Origin: Pohlia nutans
Lineage: Eukaryota > Streptophyta > Bryopsida > Bryales > Mniaceae
Reading direction: 5' to 3'
Assembly: GCA_022496805.1 (NCBI GenBank)
Contig: CM040088.1
Span: 29,642,452-29,706,451, forward strand
Length of the DNA: 64,000 bases
A program made the translations under genes and the position numbers. Below the pieces are notes generated by a model, which saw only the letters and a list, made by a program, of their open reading frames with translations, did no database searches and was not told the origin of the DNA. Shown here one piece after another: positions 46,345 through 59,291 of the stretch (positions within the stretch are counted from its first letter, which is position 1; every line of letters starts with the position of its first letter).

Positions 46345-47373
46345 CTACAGAATGGCAGCCACAGAAGTCTCAGCACTAAAATTATTATTCAACCGTTTGG
46401 AAAGATCAGCATTCCACAGGTACACGCCAGCAATGTTGTTGCCAGCGTTTTTTATCGAAGTAACACAATTGTAGAACGTGGTACCGTTGATACAATCGCT
46501 TCCACTAATTTGTGTGCTCAGCCCGACCACATTGACAGGCAAAGATTGGATCACCTGGTTGTACCGCGCTGTGTATTTCGCGCACGTATTGAGCCCTACA
46601 TCTCCATAGAACTGATAGTTCACTGTGTCGATGTAGCCACTGTAGGCGTTGTAGAGATTGGTGTACCTGGCAAGCTGGTCGTAGCCTGGAGCCATGCTAA
46701 CAAAGCTGATCACGCCGCTGTTTTTCAAGGTGGTGATGAGCTGCCCCATGAGAGACTGGAACGTCGAGCCTGTTCCGGAGGGGAACTGTTCAATGTCGAT
46801 GTCGATGCCATCTGCGCCGTAGTCTTGGACGATTTCGGTGAGCGAGGAGACCGCGTTTGCCAGCCAGAGAGTGGTGTTGGGAGGGTCGTACCAGTTGACG
46901 TTGTAGATGTTGTTGCCACTGTAGAGCACGGAGCCACCGATGGCGACGACAATTCTGCCGTTGGAATGCGCTTGTCGCCACGCTATGGCTGCGGCTTTGG
47001 TGAGCGTGGAGCTCCAGTACACGGAGTGATTTCCGTTCTGTGTGGCGCCAGTGGGGCTCATGTCGATGGCGAACGCCAAGCCCAGCACCCACGTCACGTC
47101 GCTCTGCGTGATGGGGATGTCGCTGAAGTAAATGGACACGCCGTTGGACCCCATGTAGTCGAACAGCATTCTGCCCGGGTTCAGTCCCTTGGGCGCCGCA
47201 TACGAGCACTGGCTTTGGCACCCTGACCCACAGTACGCGCTCGTTTGTCCACAATACCCATATTGGCTGCAGCACAACTTGTTTTTGCACAGTACGCCGG
47301 CTCCACAAGTCTGTGCCCATGTCACGTGCAGAAGAACAGAACATACTACCAGAAAGAGCTTCATTGCAGCCAT
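46345..47373 (-). CDS. Secreted chitinase, hevein (CBM18) + GH18, single exon
   Basis: 342 aa. Residues 1-20 form a signal peptide ending TWA. Residues 23-56 are a hevein-type chitin-binding domain with all eight cysteines (23, 29, 34, 35, 41, 48, 52, 56) and SQYGYCG. The GH18 barrel follows, with the catalytic motif DGIDIDIE at 188-195 (D188, D191, D193, proton donor E195). Expected to bind and cleave chitin outside the cell, in defence or symbiosis. In seed plants hevein domains usually accompany GH19, so the GH18 pairing is unusual. The first Met is used; Met4 would serve equally. A 238-codon frame on the opposite strand is a shadow. Confidence 0.95.
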   Translation of the reverse strand: MAAMKLFLVVCSVLLHVTWAQTCGAGVLCKNKLCCSQYGYCGQTSAYCGSGCQSQCSYAAPKGLNPGRMLFDYMGSNGVSIYFSDIPITQSDVTWVLGLAFAIDMSPTGATQNGNHSVYWSSTLTKAAAIAWRQAHSNGRIVVAIGGSVLYSGNNIYNVNWYDPPNTTLWLANAVSSLTEIVQDYGADGIDIDIEQFPSGTGSTFQSLMGQLITTLKNSGVISFVSMAPGYDQLARYTNLYNAYSGYIDTVNYQFYGDVGLNTCAKYTARYNQVIQSLPVNVVGLSTQISGSDCINGTTFYNCVTSIKNAGNNIAGVYLWNADLSKRLNNNFSAETSVAAIL

Positions 47374-47424
47374 TGCAGCTACGAGAGAACAAAACTTATG
47401 TCAATGATGAGCATTCGATGATCT

Positions 47425-47434
47425 GCTTAAATAG
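47425..47434 (-). promoter_or_regulatory. TATA-like box of the chitinase gene
   Basis: Read on the minus strand as ACTATTTAAG, about 52-60 bases upstream of the start codon. Position and sequence fit a TATA box with a short leader; no other support. Confidence 0.45.
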
Positions 47435-49351
47435 TCGACATGTAAAACCAGCTCGTCATCACTGAATTCAGAATGCTGACGATTCAAAGAGTAAAGAGAA
47501 AAAAAATACGAGTTCTAATTTAGATTGAACGTACAAAAGTGAGTGGACAAGAGAAACACGTAAGAAGCGAAGGGAAGCAACACGAGGTTGACATTGCTCA
47601 TGGTTGACATTGTTTATAGTTTATATTGGAACACGTGAAGGGAGGAAGGCACTCACCGAAGAGGATTTTCCAAATAGTCAACCCAGTGCCTTTTCCGGAT
47701 CTTATCCTCTAGCCGTAATTTGCTAGTGATCCATTGAGCTGCACACGAAGGACAGGTTTTCACTTTTTAAATTGATTATCATTGGATTGGTTCAAGAGCA
47801 CGTTCTTATTGGAAATCAATGCAGTAAGGAAAGCAAGAACCATAGCTTACAGAGTGTAACGTAACCTTCAGTCTACTGAAAATTTGTCAATGGAAACCAC
47901 TTGACAGGTATATTTTCCATCAAATCGAATGGAATCTGTTTTCTGGGATCTTAGCTCTGCTCGCTGGCATGATCTTGTACATTGTTGCGTTACCTAAACT
48001 CAACTCTTCACAAAAAGGAAACCAAAACTTTAACAGCTACTCACCTTCTCCGCCGCCGCTGCTGCTGCTGCTGCTTGCGTAATCGTTATGACACCAAACC
48101 CGCTTTCATTCTGCAATTCGGCAAGAGGAGATGAAATCAGTACTTCTTGATGGCCACTGACTAGAAATGATCTTCACAAGCAAGTTGACTTCAGGAAGTT
48201 CTGTCTCTCATAAATGAAGGGCAGTGAAAACTAAACAAAAACTTACGTAAAGTGAGTTCATGAAGAAGAACAACGATTGGTGCAATAGCAATGGTCCCCA
48301 CATAACTACCGTAAGTAATTGAAGAGCAACAACGATGTAATACAGATAGTAACAAGATAGAAATTGAAACTAGCATCTGCCAAGTTAAAGCCCTTACATT
48401 TTGAGCTCAGAGGAAGAACATAGAAGTACCAAACACATTCAGTGTGCTTGAATCCTTCGTGGAGGATCAGGAGCCAGGTTTCTTGATATACTGCTTTGTC
48501 AAAGCAGATCTTATTGATGCGAGAAGGCATATAGCAAATTCCAATACAATTGTAAATGCTCTCTGCCTATTATTCACTTGCATTTCCCAGATTGTTCTCA
48601 TCCGATGTGAGGTGACGTAAAGCGCTCCAAAATTGCTGACCTGTTCCTCCCTTTCACTAAAACAGACCTGCATCACAACATTCCACTATTTTAAATGGTG
48701 AACCCTGATATCTTACTGCCGTTCAAGTGTTGAGCAACATTTGAACTGCATTTCTAATACAGCAGGTCGTGAAAGATGAAGGTTCCCACACATGAAAAAC
48801 ATGTTGGATCCTACTTTATGTTCGTATAAAAACAGCTTGGTCATCTGATTCCAAGACGCATTCAGCAGCTGTCACTGAACCGTAAGAAAAAAAAAAAAAA
48901 TAGGCTAAAATTCAATCAGGTGACTTGTAGAGCTTAACTACCTGAATTGGAGAAAAGATGAAACCTCAACACAGGAAGAGCCTCCATTAATCCCTCTTCT
49001 GCTCAACTGAAACCCTAAACCGCGAAATTGGAACCCTGGGGATCTCATTGCACAAGGAATCGGTACTGATGAGGCTTACAATTTCTACAGCCCCCTACGA
49101 GAATCTGGAACTAAAGACAGAGTGATTGAAAAGTGACACCGATGGAAATGAACAAGCTCATTTACTAGAAGAAGTGCAGAAACACAAATTTCCTGATTCA
49201 ACAACACTCACCAACCCTATTTCGCAAATACAGGAATGACAAGATGAGAATCGATGATAAAAGCCATGAAAAGCTCAGGCAGTGTAGAATTTCGACAATA
49301 TAAATTCGTGGCCTACCTTGAGGAAGCATATCCTTCGACATCAGAGTTCCA
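47435..49351. other. Spacer between chitinase and nested elements
   Basis: Contains a CTG/GCC trinucleotide run at 48050-48076 (GCTGCTGCTGCTGCTGC). Small minus-strand frames at 48191-48676 show no known domain. An AACCCTAAACC motif lies near 49012. Confidence 0.35.
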
Positions 49352-49363
49352 TTAACCCTTTAA

Positions 49364-50166
49364 CCCTTTAGTGCCCAGGGTACTGTAGCTGGGAGCACTG
49401 GATTTCAGTGGATTTTTCCACCGTGATTGAGACTACCGGAAATAGAATGGATTAAATTAGAAAGTAACCGTACAATTCTATTCTCAACTGGAGAGCTCAC
49501 ATCTTGCTAAAATTTGAGAATCATCCAATGGTGGGAATGGAAGATTATAGTATGTATTTGAATTGTATAATGCACGCTCAAAAATGAGATTTTGGAGGGT
49601 AAGTGACTTCAAAGTTAAATAGAATTTGGGTTAAATTTTCAAAAATTAAAGTGAAGACGTTCAACAATGCCCTATGTCAACACCTCTCCGCTGCAATCTT
49701 TTATATCAAAAATAGACTCACACATAATTATTGTGAATTTTATAAGTGAAAGTGACTTATCCATATACGGTTTAGGACAAAATTTTATACGTTGAAAATT
49801 GAAAGGAGTGGATACATTAATCAAGATCAGATTACACACACTAATGGAAGATGAACAAGAGAACACAATCCAAAAAAATAAAACAAGATAACAAACTTCC
49901 AAACATAAGAAAGATTGCACTGTACATGTGTTGTATTTGTAAGTATTTACTGTATTTTCAAGTATTTGCAGTATTTTTGTGTTTGGTTCATAGGTATTTT
50001 GATGGTTGCACAACTCCAAATTGAAAATTTCTTTTTCAGGAAGATGTGTAATGTAAATCTGCAAATCTGAACTTCAGAACTGAAGTTCAAATTCTTCACG
50101 GATTCTCTGCTATATGCATTTCCGACGTTGCAGTGACCATAACCTGGCTTGCTGGGCACTAAAGGG
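49364..50166 (-). mobile_element. Family-B TTAA element, 803 bp, nested
   Basis: TTAA at 49360-49363 and 50167-50170. Ends CCCTTTAGTGCCCAGGG and GCTGGGCACTAAAGGG. Same orientation and length as 28208-29010. Confidence 0.93.
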
Positions 50167-50170
50167 TTAA

Positions 50171-51295
50171 CCCTTTAGTGCCTAGGGTGGTTCTGGAGAA
50201 ACCACAGTTTTTTGGGTGATATTTTTTTAAGCTTTCTCTCTTGAAATTAGGAATGCTATCAATAGTATTCAACCGTATCAATATAAGCATAGCTTAATCC
50301 CTAAACGTATGGATCCTTTAAACACAAGTAGATGTTAGCCTCAAAAATAGATATTAGCATGACTCATATGTACAATAGGTGTACATGAGAGGACCATTGC
50401 ATGCATGAAATCTACCCAACAAATTTGACATACTTGTATTTGGAGGCCTCTTCAATATTATCAACATCTCCCCATCACAAAAGATTTATTCTACTTGGTA
50501 GAGAATTTAATAGGCTTGTAAAGGTGACTTGGATGAAAGTCATCCGAGATTGTATGAGAAAGTTACAAGGTTTTGAATCCGTTCGTGATCCAGTTTCTGG
50601 ACGCTGGGACGTTTAGGGGTTAATGAAACAAGTTTTTGTTAAATCTTGGTCAGATCAGACCGTTGGATTGAAAGATTATAGTATGTCTTTGAACCGTATA
50701 ATGCACACTCCAAAATGAGATTTTGAGGGGTGTGTGACTTCAAAGTTAAATAGAATTTTGGTTAAATTTTCAAAAATGAAAGTGAAGCAGTTCAGCAATG
50801 ACCTATGTCAACACCTCTCCATTGCAATCTTGCATGTCGAGAACTGACTCACACATAATTATTGTGAATTTTATAAGTGAGAGTGACTTATCCATGTACG
50901 GTTTAGGACAAAATTTATACGTTAAAATAAGAAAGGATTTGGTACATTGATCAAGATCGGAATACATACATTGATGGAACATGAACAAGAGAACACAATC
51001 CAAAAATAAATACAAGATAACAAACTTTCAAATACAAGAAATACCGCATAGTACATGTGTTGTATTTGTAAGTATTTGTTGTATTTTGAGGTATTTGCAG
51101 TATTTTGGTGTTTTGAACATAGGTATTTGGATATCTAAGAAAGTCAGATTTCAAATTTTCTTTTTGCATCATCTGCATAATCAAAAGTTACACTTCTGAA
51201 CTTCAAACACCGAACTAAGATAGTTCACAAATTTTACAGCATTTCATTTTTCGATGATCTAGTGACCACTTAGTGGTTACCTAGGCACTAAAGGG
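50171..51295 (-). mobile_element. Family-B TTAA element, nested, carrying a family-I element
   Basis: TTAA at 50167-50170 (shared with the previous element) and 51296-51299. Ends CCCTTTAGTGCCTAGGG and CCTAGGCACTAAAGGG. Without the insert at 50298-50619 and one TTAA it is 799 bp, identical in length to 629-1427. Confidence 0.93.
50298..50619 (+). mobile_element. Family-I TTAA element, 322 bp, third nesting level
   Basis: TTAA at 50294-50297 and 50620-50623. Begins TCCCTAAACGTATGG and ends GGGACGTTTAGGGG. The empty site is readable at 1300-1303 in the B copy 629-1427: inverted, AGCATAGC-TTAA-TGAAACAAG. So the duplication is exactly TTAA. Confidence 0.95.
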
Positions 51296-51834
51296 TTAAC
51301 GTCCCGGTTCAACACTGTTTTCAAAGATGTGCTATAAAATGTTTGATGAAAACTTAAAATGGAGTAGATGTACAAAGAAAATTTGTAAATGTCAATGTGA
51401 AGATTACATCTGTACGGTTGGATTTATTATATTTTTTAATAATATATTTTATTTGATTTTGCAAGGTTTTCTCTTGAAATTCAATTAAAAATCCCAAATC
51501 AACACAAAAAAATTTCAAAAAATTGTAATGAAATTGGAATAACATGCACTACAGATGGTATGGTTTCCATTATTTGAACCTACCTATCTTGGAAGATCAT
51601 GTTTGAGGTCTCACTTTTTGAACTAAGAATGAAACCTGATATAAACCAATTGTGTTATTTTTCGAAAAATCATAATAACCTATTTTGAAGATCCAAACCG
51701 TTCAATGGATAGTCAACTTGCACAAGAACCAAGAGTAATTTTGGTGGATGAAAACTGTTCAATCTGGATGAGATCCGAACAACTTCAATCTGTTTGTCAT
51801 CCAATATATGGACGCTGGCGCGCTAGAGGGTTAA

Positions 51835-52576
51835 TCCCTGTGTGAACTATCCAAATGGTTCATAAACCACGGTAAAAAAATTACTGTGGTATTTAGTGAT
51901 TTTTCCATATTCCTAATTGTTATTGTAAGAGTTTTGTTGGATTTGAAATATTGGGTTATTTTAATAGGTTATTTAGTAGTTGGTTAGATGTTTTATAGTG
52001 AGATTGATTCTTTGCGTGAATTGCGTGAGTTGTGGTTTTTTGATGGTTACCTTTGACTTTCGCATATTTTTTAAGAGATTTGGGTGTTACAGTGTGAGAT
52101 GTTATGTGGTTACTCTCGATGGTGATTAGAGTGGCAAGTTAATTGGTGGTAGAAGTTAGGGCAATTTGAGACCTTGGAGTGGACTTAGAATAGACCTAGA
52201 GTGATCTAGGGTTAGAGATAGGATTAGTAGGGAGTTAGATTTAGCTTAGAAAGTTGGATGAATGGTTTTGTGGCAGATGACGTTGTGGATGGATGTAGTT
52301 TTGAGGCAGAGGATTCAAATCCTTTGTCTCGGTGTTATTTTTGGGGGGCTTCGTAGTTTTTTGGAAGGGTCGAAGCGTTGTGATTTTGTCTGATAAAAAA
52401 AATCCAATATGACGGCACCAATTCGGCCTCGTTAGACTGAATCTTTTTGTTAATTTTTTTTAATATTATATTATTATTATTTTTCATGGCAATGTGGCTG
52501 AGTTAGCATCCTTTTGGAGGCTTGAATTTTTTTGTAATGATTGCAACCTACAATAAAATACACTCCAAACTAAGCA
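51835..52576. other. Spacer with a possible tRNA-derived SINE
   Basis: The block around 52300-52340 (GAGGCAGAGGATTCAAATCC) resembles a pol III B box (GGTTCRANNCC). It is followed downstream by an A-rich GATAAAAAAAATCC. No convincing A box was identified. No protein gene. Confidence 0.25.
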
Positions 52577-52579
52577 TCA

Positions 52580-53618
52580 ATGTTTGAAGTTCAATTGTGG
52601 GGCTACAACTCAAGCACACACTTCAAAAATAAAATTCTCATTTGGAGTTGTGGAGCTATCAAAACACCAATATATTGCAAATACCTCAAAATACAGACAA
52701 ATACAACACACATACTATGTTGTACTTCTTGTGTTTGGAAGTTTGTTATCTTGTATATTTTTTTGAATTGTGTTCTTTTGTTCATATTCCATTAGTGTAT
52801 GTATTCCGATCTTGATCAATGTACCAACTTCTTTGATATTTATACGTATAAATTTTGTCCTAATTCATATATAGACAAGTCACTCTCACTTATAAAATTC
52901 ACAATAAATATGTGTGAGTCAATTCTTGACGTGAAAGATTGCAATAGAAAGGTGTTGACATAAGTCATTGCTGAACTGCTTGACTTTCATTTTTGCAAAT
53001 TTGACCCAAATTCTATTTAACTTTGAAGTCACACATCCTACAAAATCTTGTTTTTGAGTGCATTATATGGTTCAAAGACACACTATGATCTTTCAATCCA
53101 ACAATCTGATCTTACCAAGGATTAAGCGACACTTGTTTGATTAAGTTATGCTTCTATTTATATGGTTGAATATTAATCTTCTATTTATATGGTTGAATAT
53201 TATTAATAATATCCCTAATTTCAACAAAGAGAGTTTAACCCCTAAACGTACCAACCCTTTGAACAGAAGTAGATTCTAGCCTCAAAAGTAGATATTAGCA
53301 TGGCTCAGATGTACATGAGGTGTACATGAGAAGACCATTGCAAGCATAAAATCTACCCAACAAATTTGACATACTTGTAGTTGGAGGCCTCTCCAATATT
53401 ATCAACAGGTCCCCATCACAAGAGATCTATTGTAATTGGTAGAGAATTTAATAGGCTTTCAAAGGTGACTTGGATGAAAATCATCCGAGGTTGTATGAGA
53501 AAGTTTCAAGGCTTCGAATCTGTTCGTGAACCAGTTTCTGGACGCTGGGACGTTTAGGGGTTAAAACTAAATCACCAAAAATCTGTGGTTTCTCAAAAAC
53601 AGGGCTTGGCAGTAAAGG
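52580..53618 (+). mobile_element. Family-B TTAA element, left end missing, with nested family-I copy
   Basis: Begins about 110 bp inside family B (equivalent to about 716 in the 629 copy). It runs to a degraded right end GGCTTGGCAGTAAAGG with flank TCAA. Interrupted at 53239-53560. Older looking than the other B copies. Confidence 0.8.
53239..53560 (+). mobile_element. Family-I TTAA element, 322 bp, nested
   Basis: TTAA at 53235-53238 and 53561-53564. Begins CCCCTAAACGTACCAACC and ends GGGACGTTTAGGGG. Exactly the same length as 50298-50619. The empty site is readable at 1368-1371 of the intact B copy. Confidence 0.95.
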
Positions 53619-53622
53619 TCAA

Positions 53623-54446
53623 GTTGAAACTCCAAAAACTTTGACAAACCACATATTATAAGACATGCAAGTTACGTCCAAAAGCTTGGGATCAAAAGTT
53701 GGCTCATGAATTAATTGGGTCCCATTCACATCTCCACCATGATTGGAATATTTTTTTGAAATTTGAAATCTACCATGGAGAAGGGAGAGAGGCATGGCCA
53801 TGAATGTAACCCTGGTACCCTATTTCAGATCTTTCAAAAACAATGTACCCTCGCTAACATGTGAAGGCATGCAAATTAAAGAGTTCACACTCAAAAACAA
53901 ATTTCAATCGAGCATCACGAAATCTCCAAAACTAATGACAAGGAAACACAATGAAGGAAAATCTCTCGATACATTATTGAAAATTTTATCAATCCGTTCC
54001 GCATGAAGGAATTATATTTATAATTCAGAAGCATTCCTCTGCTCTTGTCCAAGTGTCAACATCACCTGGATTGATCAAGTCCAAGTGAGGGACTGAATCA
54101 ATCCCCCACCTCTAGTAATCCATAAATGAGAACCCTCCAGCTCAAGGTAGCAGTCTGTTACAGCCTCACAGATGTAAAATACTGAACACAAATAACTATA
54201 TACAAAAGACATAAATCCATAAACCACTACATACAAATGACTAAGATGCACAGAAGAATGCGCACCAAACTTTCTGTCAAAGATTCAGTCTCTTGAGAGA
54301 ATGGAAAAACTTACTATGTCCAGCATCACAAGATCCTGTCAATAGCAAAAACGAGAAAATTCAGAAAAACTCAACTCAACGCTAAAACATTCTTTCAGAC
54401 GGTCGCTCATCAAGTACGTTCATTGAGAGCCAAAAGAGCGTACTTT
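53623..54446. other. Spacer and 3' flank of the CNNM gene
   Basis: No gene recognised. An open frame of 70 codons at 53794-54006 has no known domain. The right part is presumably the 3' UTR of the minus-strand gene. Confidence 0.35.
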
Positions 54447-57400
54447 CTAAGAAGTTTTATGTCGTTGGCTTCCAGTTTTGGAGTTTGGGGCCAAGGAAAC
54501 TGAAACCGGTGACAAAGATGGCGATATCCAGGGAGAAACGGAATTGGCAGGCGTCACATTGTGAGAATTAGGTGCAGAAGACGCCAGGGAAGCAGGAATA
54601 CTCCCGAGGTTGCTTCCGAATCCGGGCGAGACCATTGGTGTTGGACCTGATGTTGGGGAATCCGGGCTTCTTGCCCCTGGGGGAAGCATGTTCACCTTAA
54701 TCCTGCAAATATGCGAAAAAAAAATTAGACCAAAGTAGACACAGATGTAATTACCGTGTCGCACGTTCAAACAGCAAAAAAATTCGTCTATATCCGGTAT
54801 TGAAAGAACATGGTTAGAGTCAATTTCCATGGAGATATTCCACTCCGTCCGGCACCCCCTACACTAGACCATCCAACCGCTAGAAACGGCGGACTAGGCG
54901 GAATACCCTAATGGAAATAGGCTCTTCAAATCTTTTAACAGGCTCGAGGTTGCAATCGGTCCAAGCTAGCCAGCACAGAACCCCCAAAGCAGAAGCCGAT
55001 CTAACCAGACTTTTACCATTGTGTAGATACTAGAGGTTTTCTAGATTCATTCAGAACTCCCGACGTTTCAGAGCTGAAGATATCTCAAACGAACTAAAGA
55101 GAGACAAAGAAAGAAGTGTGCCACAAGCAGAGACTTACTTGTTGTGTATGTCTACATACTCGTCCGTTTCATCGAGAATCTCCTCCTGGTGGAAATTTCA
55201 AGACCATGACCCAATCAGTACACCGTGCACACTACAGCATTTGAACAAACAACCTACTCCTTACCCCCGAAATTGCACTGAGTTCACAAGTCAAGTGTGT
55301 AAGCCTTCCAAGAAAACATTTTACTCTTGGGGTATACTCCTCAAAATAATCTGCGATGCATGCATTCTTTCTGGTCATGAGGACCACACACAATTGTGCT
55401 GAGTACGTTAATGCAAAGTGAGAAACTGTGCAACTCAGGCCTACTAGTGAGTGAGGATGTGTTATAACGCAACCTGTAAGAGTTCTTCAATAAGATCCTC
55501 CATAGTAATGATGCCCACAACCTCCTCGCCATTTTGATAGCTTGGCAGAGACCCATCACGGATTTCTATGACATCTCGATCCACAGAATTCACCCATTTT
55601 TTGGGCGTCCGTTGTGGAAGCAGCTGGCCTCGTGCATATTCTTCATTCAGTTTTACAACGGGCACCCCCGACTCATTTCCATGTCCATTATCCACAATTC
55701 CCCTTCGTACAAATTGTTTGTTTGCTGAGTCTTCCCCATTCCCTCGATCAGTAGAAACATCCTCTGGTATCTCAATTTTGACCACAAGGTTTTGAGACCC
55801 CACACCTGCAGCCGGAGAACATTTCAGACAACTTTAGATACTGTTTATTAAATAGCTCCTGTTCAACCTCAGTTAAACTGCAAATATGATCGACATGTGA
55901 AGCTCCAATTATCAAAACTAGGTTAACCAATGCAGGCTAGCATCCATCATGCTTAACGTCCACATTGCTGCATCAAGTAAGTACTTACGCCGTGATGACG
56001 AGGTATCAAGTGTCATTTTTGAGCTGCGTATGCTTCTTTGTCGTCTGCTACGGGATTGTTGTAAAGATTCAGTCTTCTCCCCATTGTACTTAACAACTAC
56101 AGCCATATGACTATGACCTTTTTGGAAATCATTCAGAATGTCGTACAATGGCTCACCTTCAGCCACCCTAAAGAAGTCCCAAATTTAAAAGGTCAGTTCA
56201 GTTGTATAATCCAGTAACCGCAAACACGGGAAAAATAGTCATGCAGACCGTGCTTGTGAGGGGATTAACTTAATGAATTCCTCATGCACCGGGCTAGTGT
56301 CGAGAAAACATTACCATATACCCTAATAGCATTTCAATTTTGCTAAACCTCTCGTACCTAAAAGCATAATTCTTAGTAAAACACAGAGCTATTTTTTATC
56401 TGTGATCCCAGGAATTAGAAAAGTTGGAAGTACCTGGGAATCTTCCTGATGGTGCAACTTTGCACCGGAGTCTCATCCTGAGGAGGCAGGGTCAACAGGT
56501 TCTTGACCTACACATAGAAAACCCAAATGATCACCACATTGAGGATAAACCAACAGCAAACATCAAAAGAAATCAGGTTATAGATATAAAATCTGCACTT
56601 TTATTTTCAAATTTACAGCAGAAATGGGACAAATGGACAATTTATTGCTCAACAGTAATGCCAGGGAATTGGTTCTGATGCATTTTCCGTACAAGGAGTA
56701 GGCCGATGATATTATTTTTTTCACCAGCGTATACAGGAATTCTGCTGTGCCCTCTTGCCATGATATTTCTCATTGTCTCCCTACATCACCACAAAGAGCA
56801 CATGTTAAGAATGAACAATTACAGATAACAAACAAACGACTACTATCTGCAAAGCATTGTCTCGATCAACACCACCTACTACGTACAGAAAAGAAACCTG
56901 AAGATCAGAATATTATGAGTCATCGCTTGAATCGTTTCAAAAAGCTTCGCAAGAAGTAGAAAAACCTGAACTGATGGTAGCTCACATGTCAAGTTTGTCG
57001 TTCACATCCAATGCGAAAACATCCTCAATTGGAGTCATCGAGTTCTTAGCAGTCTTCTCTGTCAACTGGAGAGCTCCAGCGATAATTGTTGTTTCGTCAT
57101 GGGTCAACTCTCCACCTTTTCCAGCCTGAATACCCCACGAGTAATTGAAATCATCAGTACACTTAAAACATCAAATCAATACGGAGAGCCTAAGTGTTAA
57201 CAGCAATAAGTATCGTCTAAAGCCCGGTAACAAGTAAGCTTAGAAAGCACACTCAGACTCGGGATTAAACAATACAACTCGAACCATCACATCCTGTTCT
57301 TGAAGAAAAATTTACAAAATCTTCTGAGAAGAACAAATCCTCGCAGTCCTAAATTATAACGACACACTTAGCTCTTGTGACCACAGAAGCACAACTTAAT

Positions 57401-59291
57401 GCATCCGGTGAAATCGGTGACACCTACGAGATAACTTAGAAACATATCTCGTATAGAATGCAAGCCGTGATGTGCATGTAAGTAGTATTGAAAATATATG
57501 GCAAATGAAAATTGTGAGGATGCCCGTTCACCACATTCGCGATCGACATAAAGGATATCAATTCACGGCCTAATTCTACCAGCCCTCGTTTATTAGAAAT
57601 TTTGAAAAGACGCATTACCTCGTCACCATGAAAATCCACGAGAGTCTTCAACTCAGAACGCCTAAAGAGAGATCCATGCTTTTTTCCAAGGATAGCATCT
57701 AGTAGCTGAGCAATCAATAGCAATCAGAATATCAACACGCAGAATATTAAAAATGTAAACGATTCATGAAAGCCATCATCATGTTAAAAGTCTGCAAGCT
57801 GATCTCTTTTGTTTGCACTTAGCTGATCCCAAATGCCACAGGGCATGCAGGTCCTGAGCAGAAGCTGCTTCCGTAAAGTATTTTACTCGGACATGGTTTG
57901 GATTATATGTGATTGTTAGCAAGTGCTAGACGCAAATACACAATTCTAGACGTTCGGGCGTACCTTGCTGATTGGGTATGCGATTGGGAAGAAAACCACA
58001 AGAAGTATGCGCACTATTGGTGACATAGCAGCTCCAACGGCCAATCCATATCGTGAGCAAACCGCTTGAGGAATGATCTGAAGTCAGATACAAATCGACT
58101 AGAACGCATTAGCCTGACTCTTAAGAATTGTGAGCTCATCATTTTAATGGCAATGGCATCTAACCCTTCAACTTGCCTGCACAGTTGGCCCCCACTTAAC
58201 AACGTTGCAAACCGACCAGCCTCACTTGAACCCTCAGAAGTTTCATTGTACTACTACACAAATCTCGATGAAGACGATTTAAAAGTTGGGCAATTGAAAT
58301 GGTTGGCAAAATATTATTATTAATTAAAAACAGGTAGGCAACGCAACTTCGGTTGATACTGCATTTGATAATCAATTTAAAGCCCAAGCAGATGTGCAAG
58401 GGCTAAGTGTGAGGCCCTGCTTAAATCCCCGGCTTAAGTATAATGGGCTCGTGCCCTAACATGTAGTGGACGTAGAACACGCATTCACGATAAGGGTAAC
58501 GAAGTATGCTTACCTCGCCAAATAGAAGAATCAAGGTCACAGAAATGAGAATGGCTCCCCACGCCTGGACCAATGAATCGAGGAAAATTGGGAGTGCCTG
58601 CAGATCGAAAATATTTAAAAGCTGTAAATAATCAGGCATAATAATGACCAGAACCTTGCTAAAGAAGTTGTAAAATTGAGTGACCTCAGAATCAAGTGAC
58701 CACAGATTTCGACAACAAGATCTACAACGTACACAATCCTGAAAAAAATACATAATGCCTTTCACAGATCAGCTGGTTATATCATCTTCAGCATGCTCCC
58801 ATGCCACTCGCTAAAGCGTACCTCCATGGCCAGCGCATTTCCAATCAAAAGAGTGCAGAGCAATAGATGCTGTTTCCTCACCACCGGAAGAATTTTCCCT
58901 GACGATAAAATCGACAAAGTTGTTCAATATATGTTACACAGCTAGCCTATCATAAGCACAATTCCATCAATAATAGATTGATCACCCCTTCATCCATGGG
59001 GAACACCCAAGCTGAATATTTAGATCAATACGTGCGCAAGGAAAATCTGATTATTCAACTAAAAAGACTAGAAAAGTGGAGGAATGAATTGAGAAATTAG
59101 ATTTGATAAAGCATACCAGCATGCTTCTGGTCGGCTGGCGTTCCAGACTTCTGGAGAACCTCAAGATCAACCAAACTGAGCGACATCAGACCCAGCGTTA
59201 GACCTGACATCAAGCCGGCAAACAGCACCAATCCAACTATGATCACAATGTACAAGTAAAACGTCGGCGTTCCAGGCTCTTCGTGAGCCAT
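54447..59291 (-). CDS. CNNM/DUF21 domain protein with CBS pair (metal transporter family, At1g47330-like)
   Basis: Membrane protein of the CNNM/CorC family, linked to Mg2+ or other divalent-cation efflux. Twelve exons join in phase to 550 aa: 59291-59117, 58898-58822, 58597-58514, 58077-57964, 57705-57619, 57125-56986, 56780-56693, 56507-56434, 56167-55989, 55805-55474, 55185-55139, 54702-54447. The DUF21 domain starts with [20 protein letters not shown] and includes [28 protein letters not shown]. Then come GELTHDE, the CBS module ([52 protein letters not shown]), and the second CBS end [30 protein letters not shown]. The tail is Ser/Pro-rich. Arabidopsis homologues are about 500-530 aa. Introns contain no TTAA elements. 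Confidence 0.93.

Larger units (their letters stand above)
49356..51830 (-). mobile_element. Family-G TTAA element split by two family-B elements
   Basis: TTAA at 49352-49355 and 51831-51834. Begins CCCT, is interrupted at its inner TTAA (49360-49363), and resumes at 51300 with CGTCCCGGTTCAACACTG, ending GGCGCGCTAGAGGG. Without the insertions it is 539 bp, matching 21751-22290, which shows the uninterrupted CCCTTTAACGTCCCG. Confidence 0.93.

Noticed and set aside
46510..47226. 238-codon open frame on the + strand
   Set aside because: Lies antisense to the chitinase exon, whose signal peptide, hevein and GH18 motifs are all intact; a shadow of GC-richer coding sequence.
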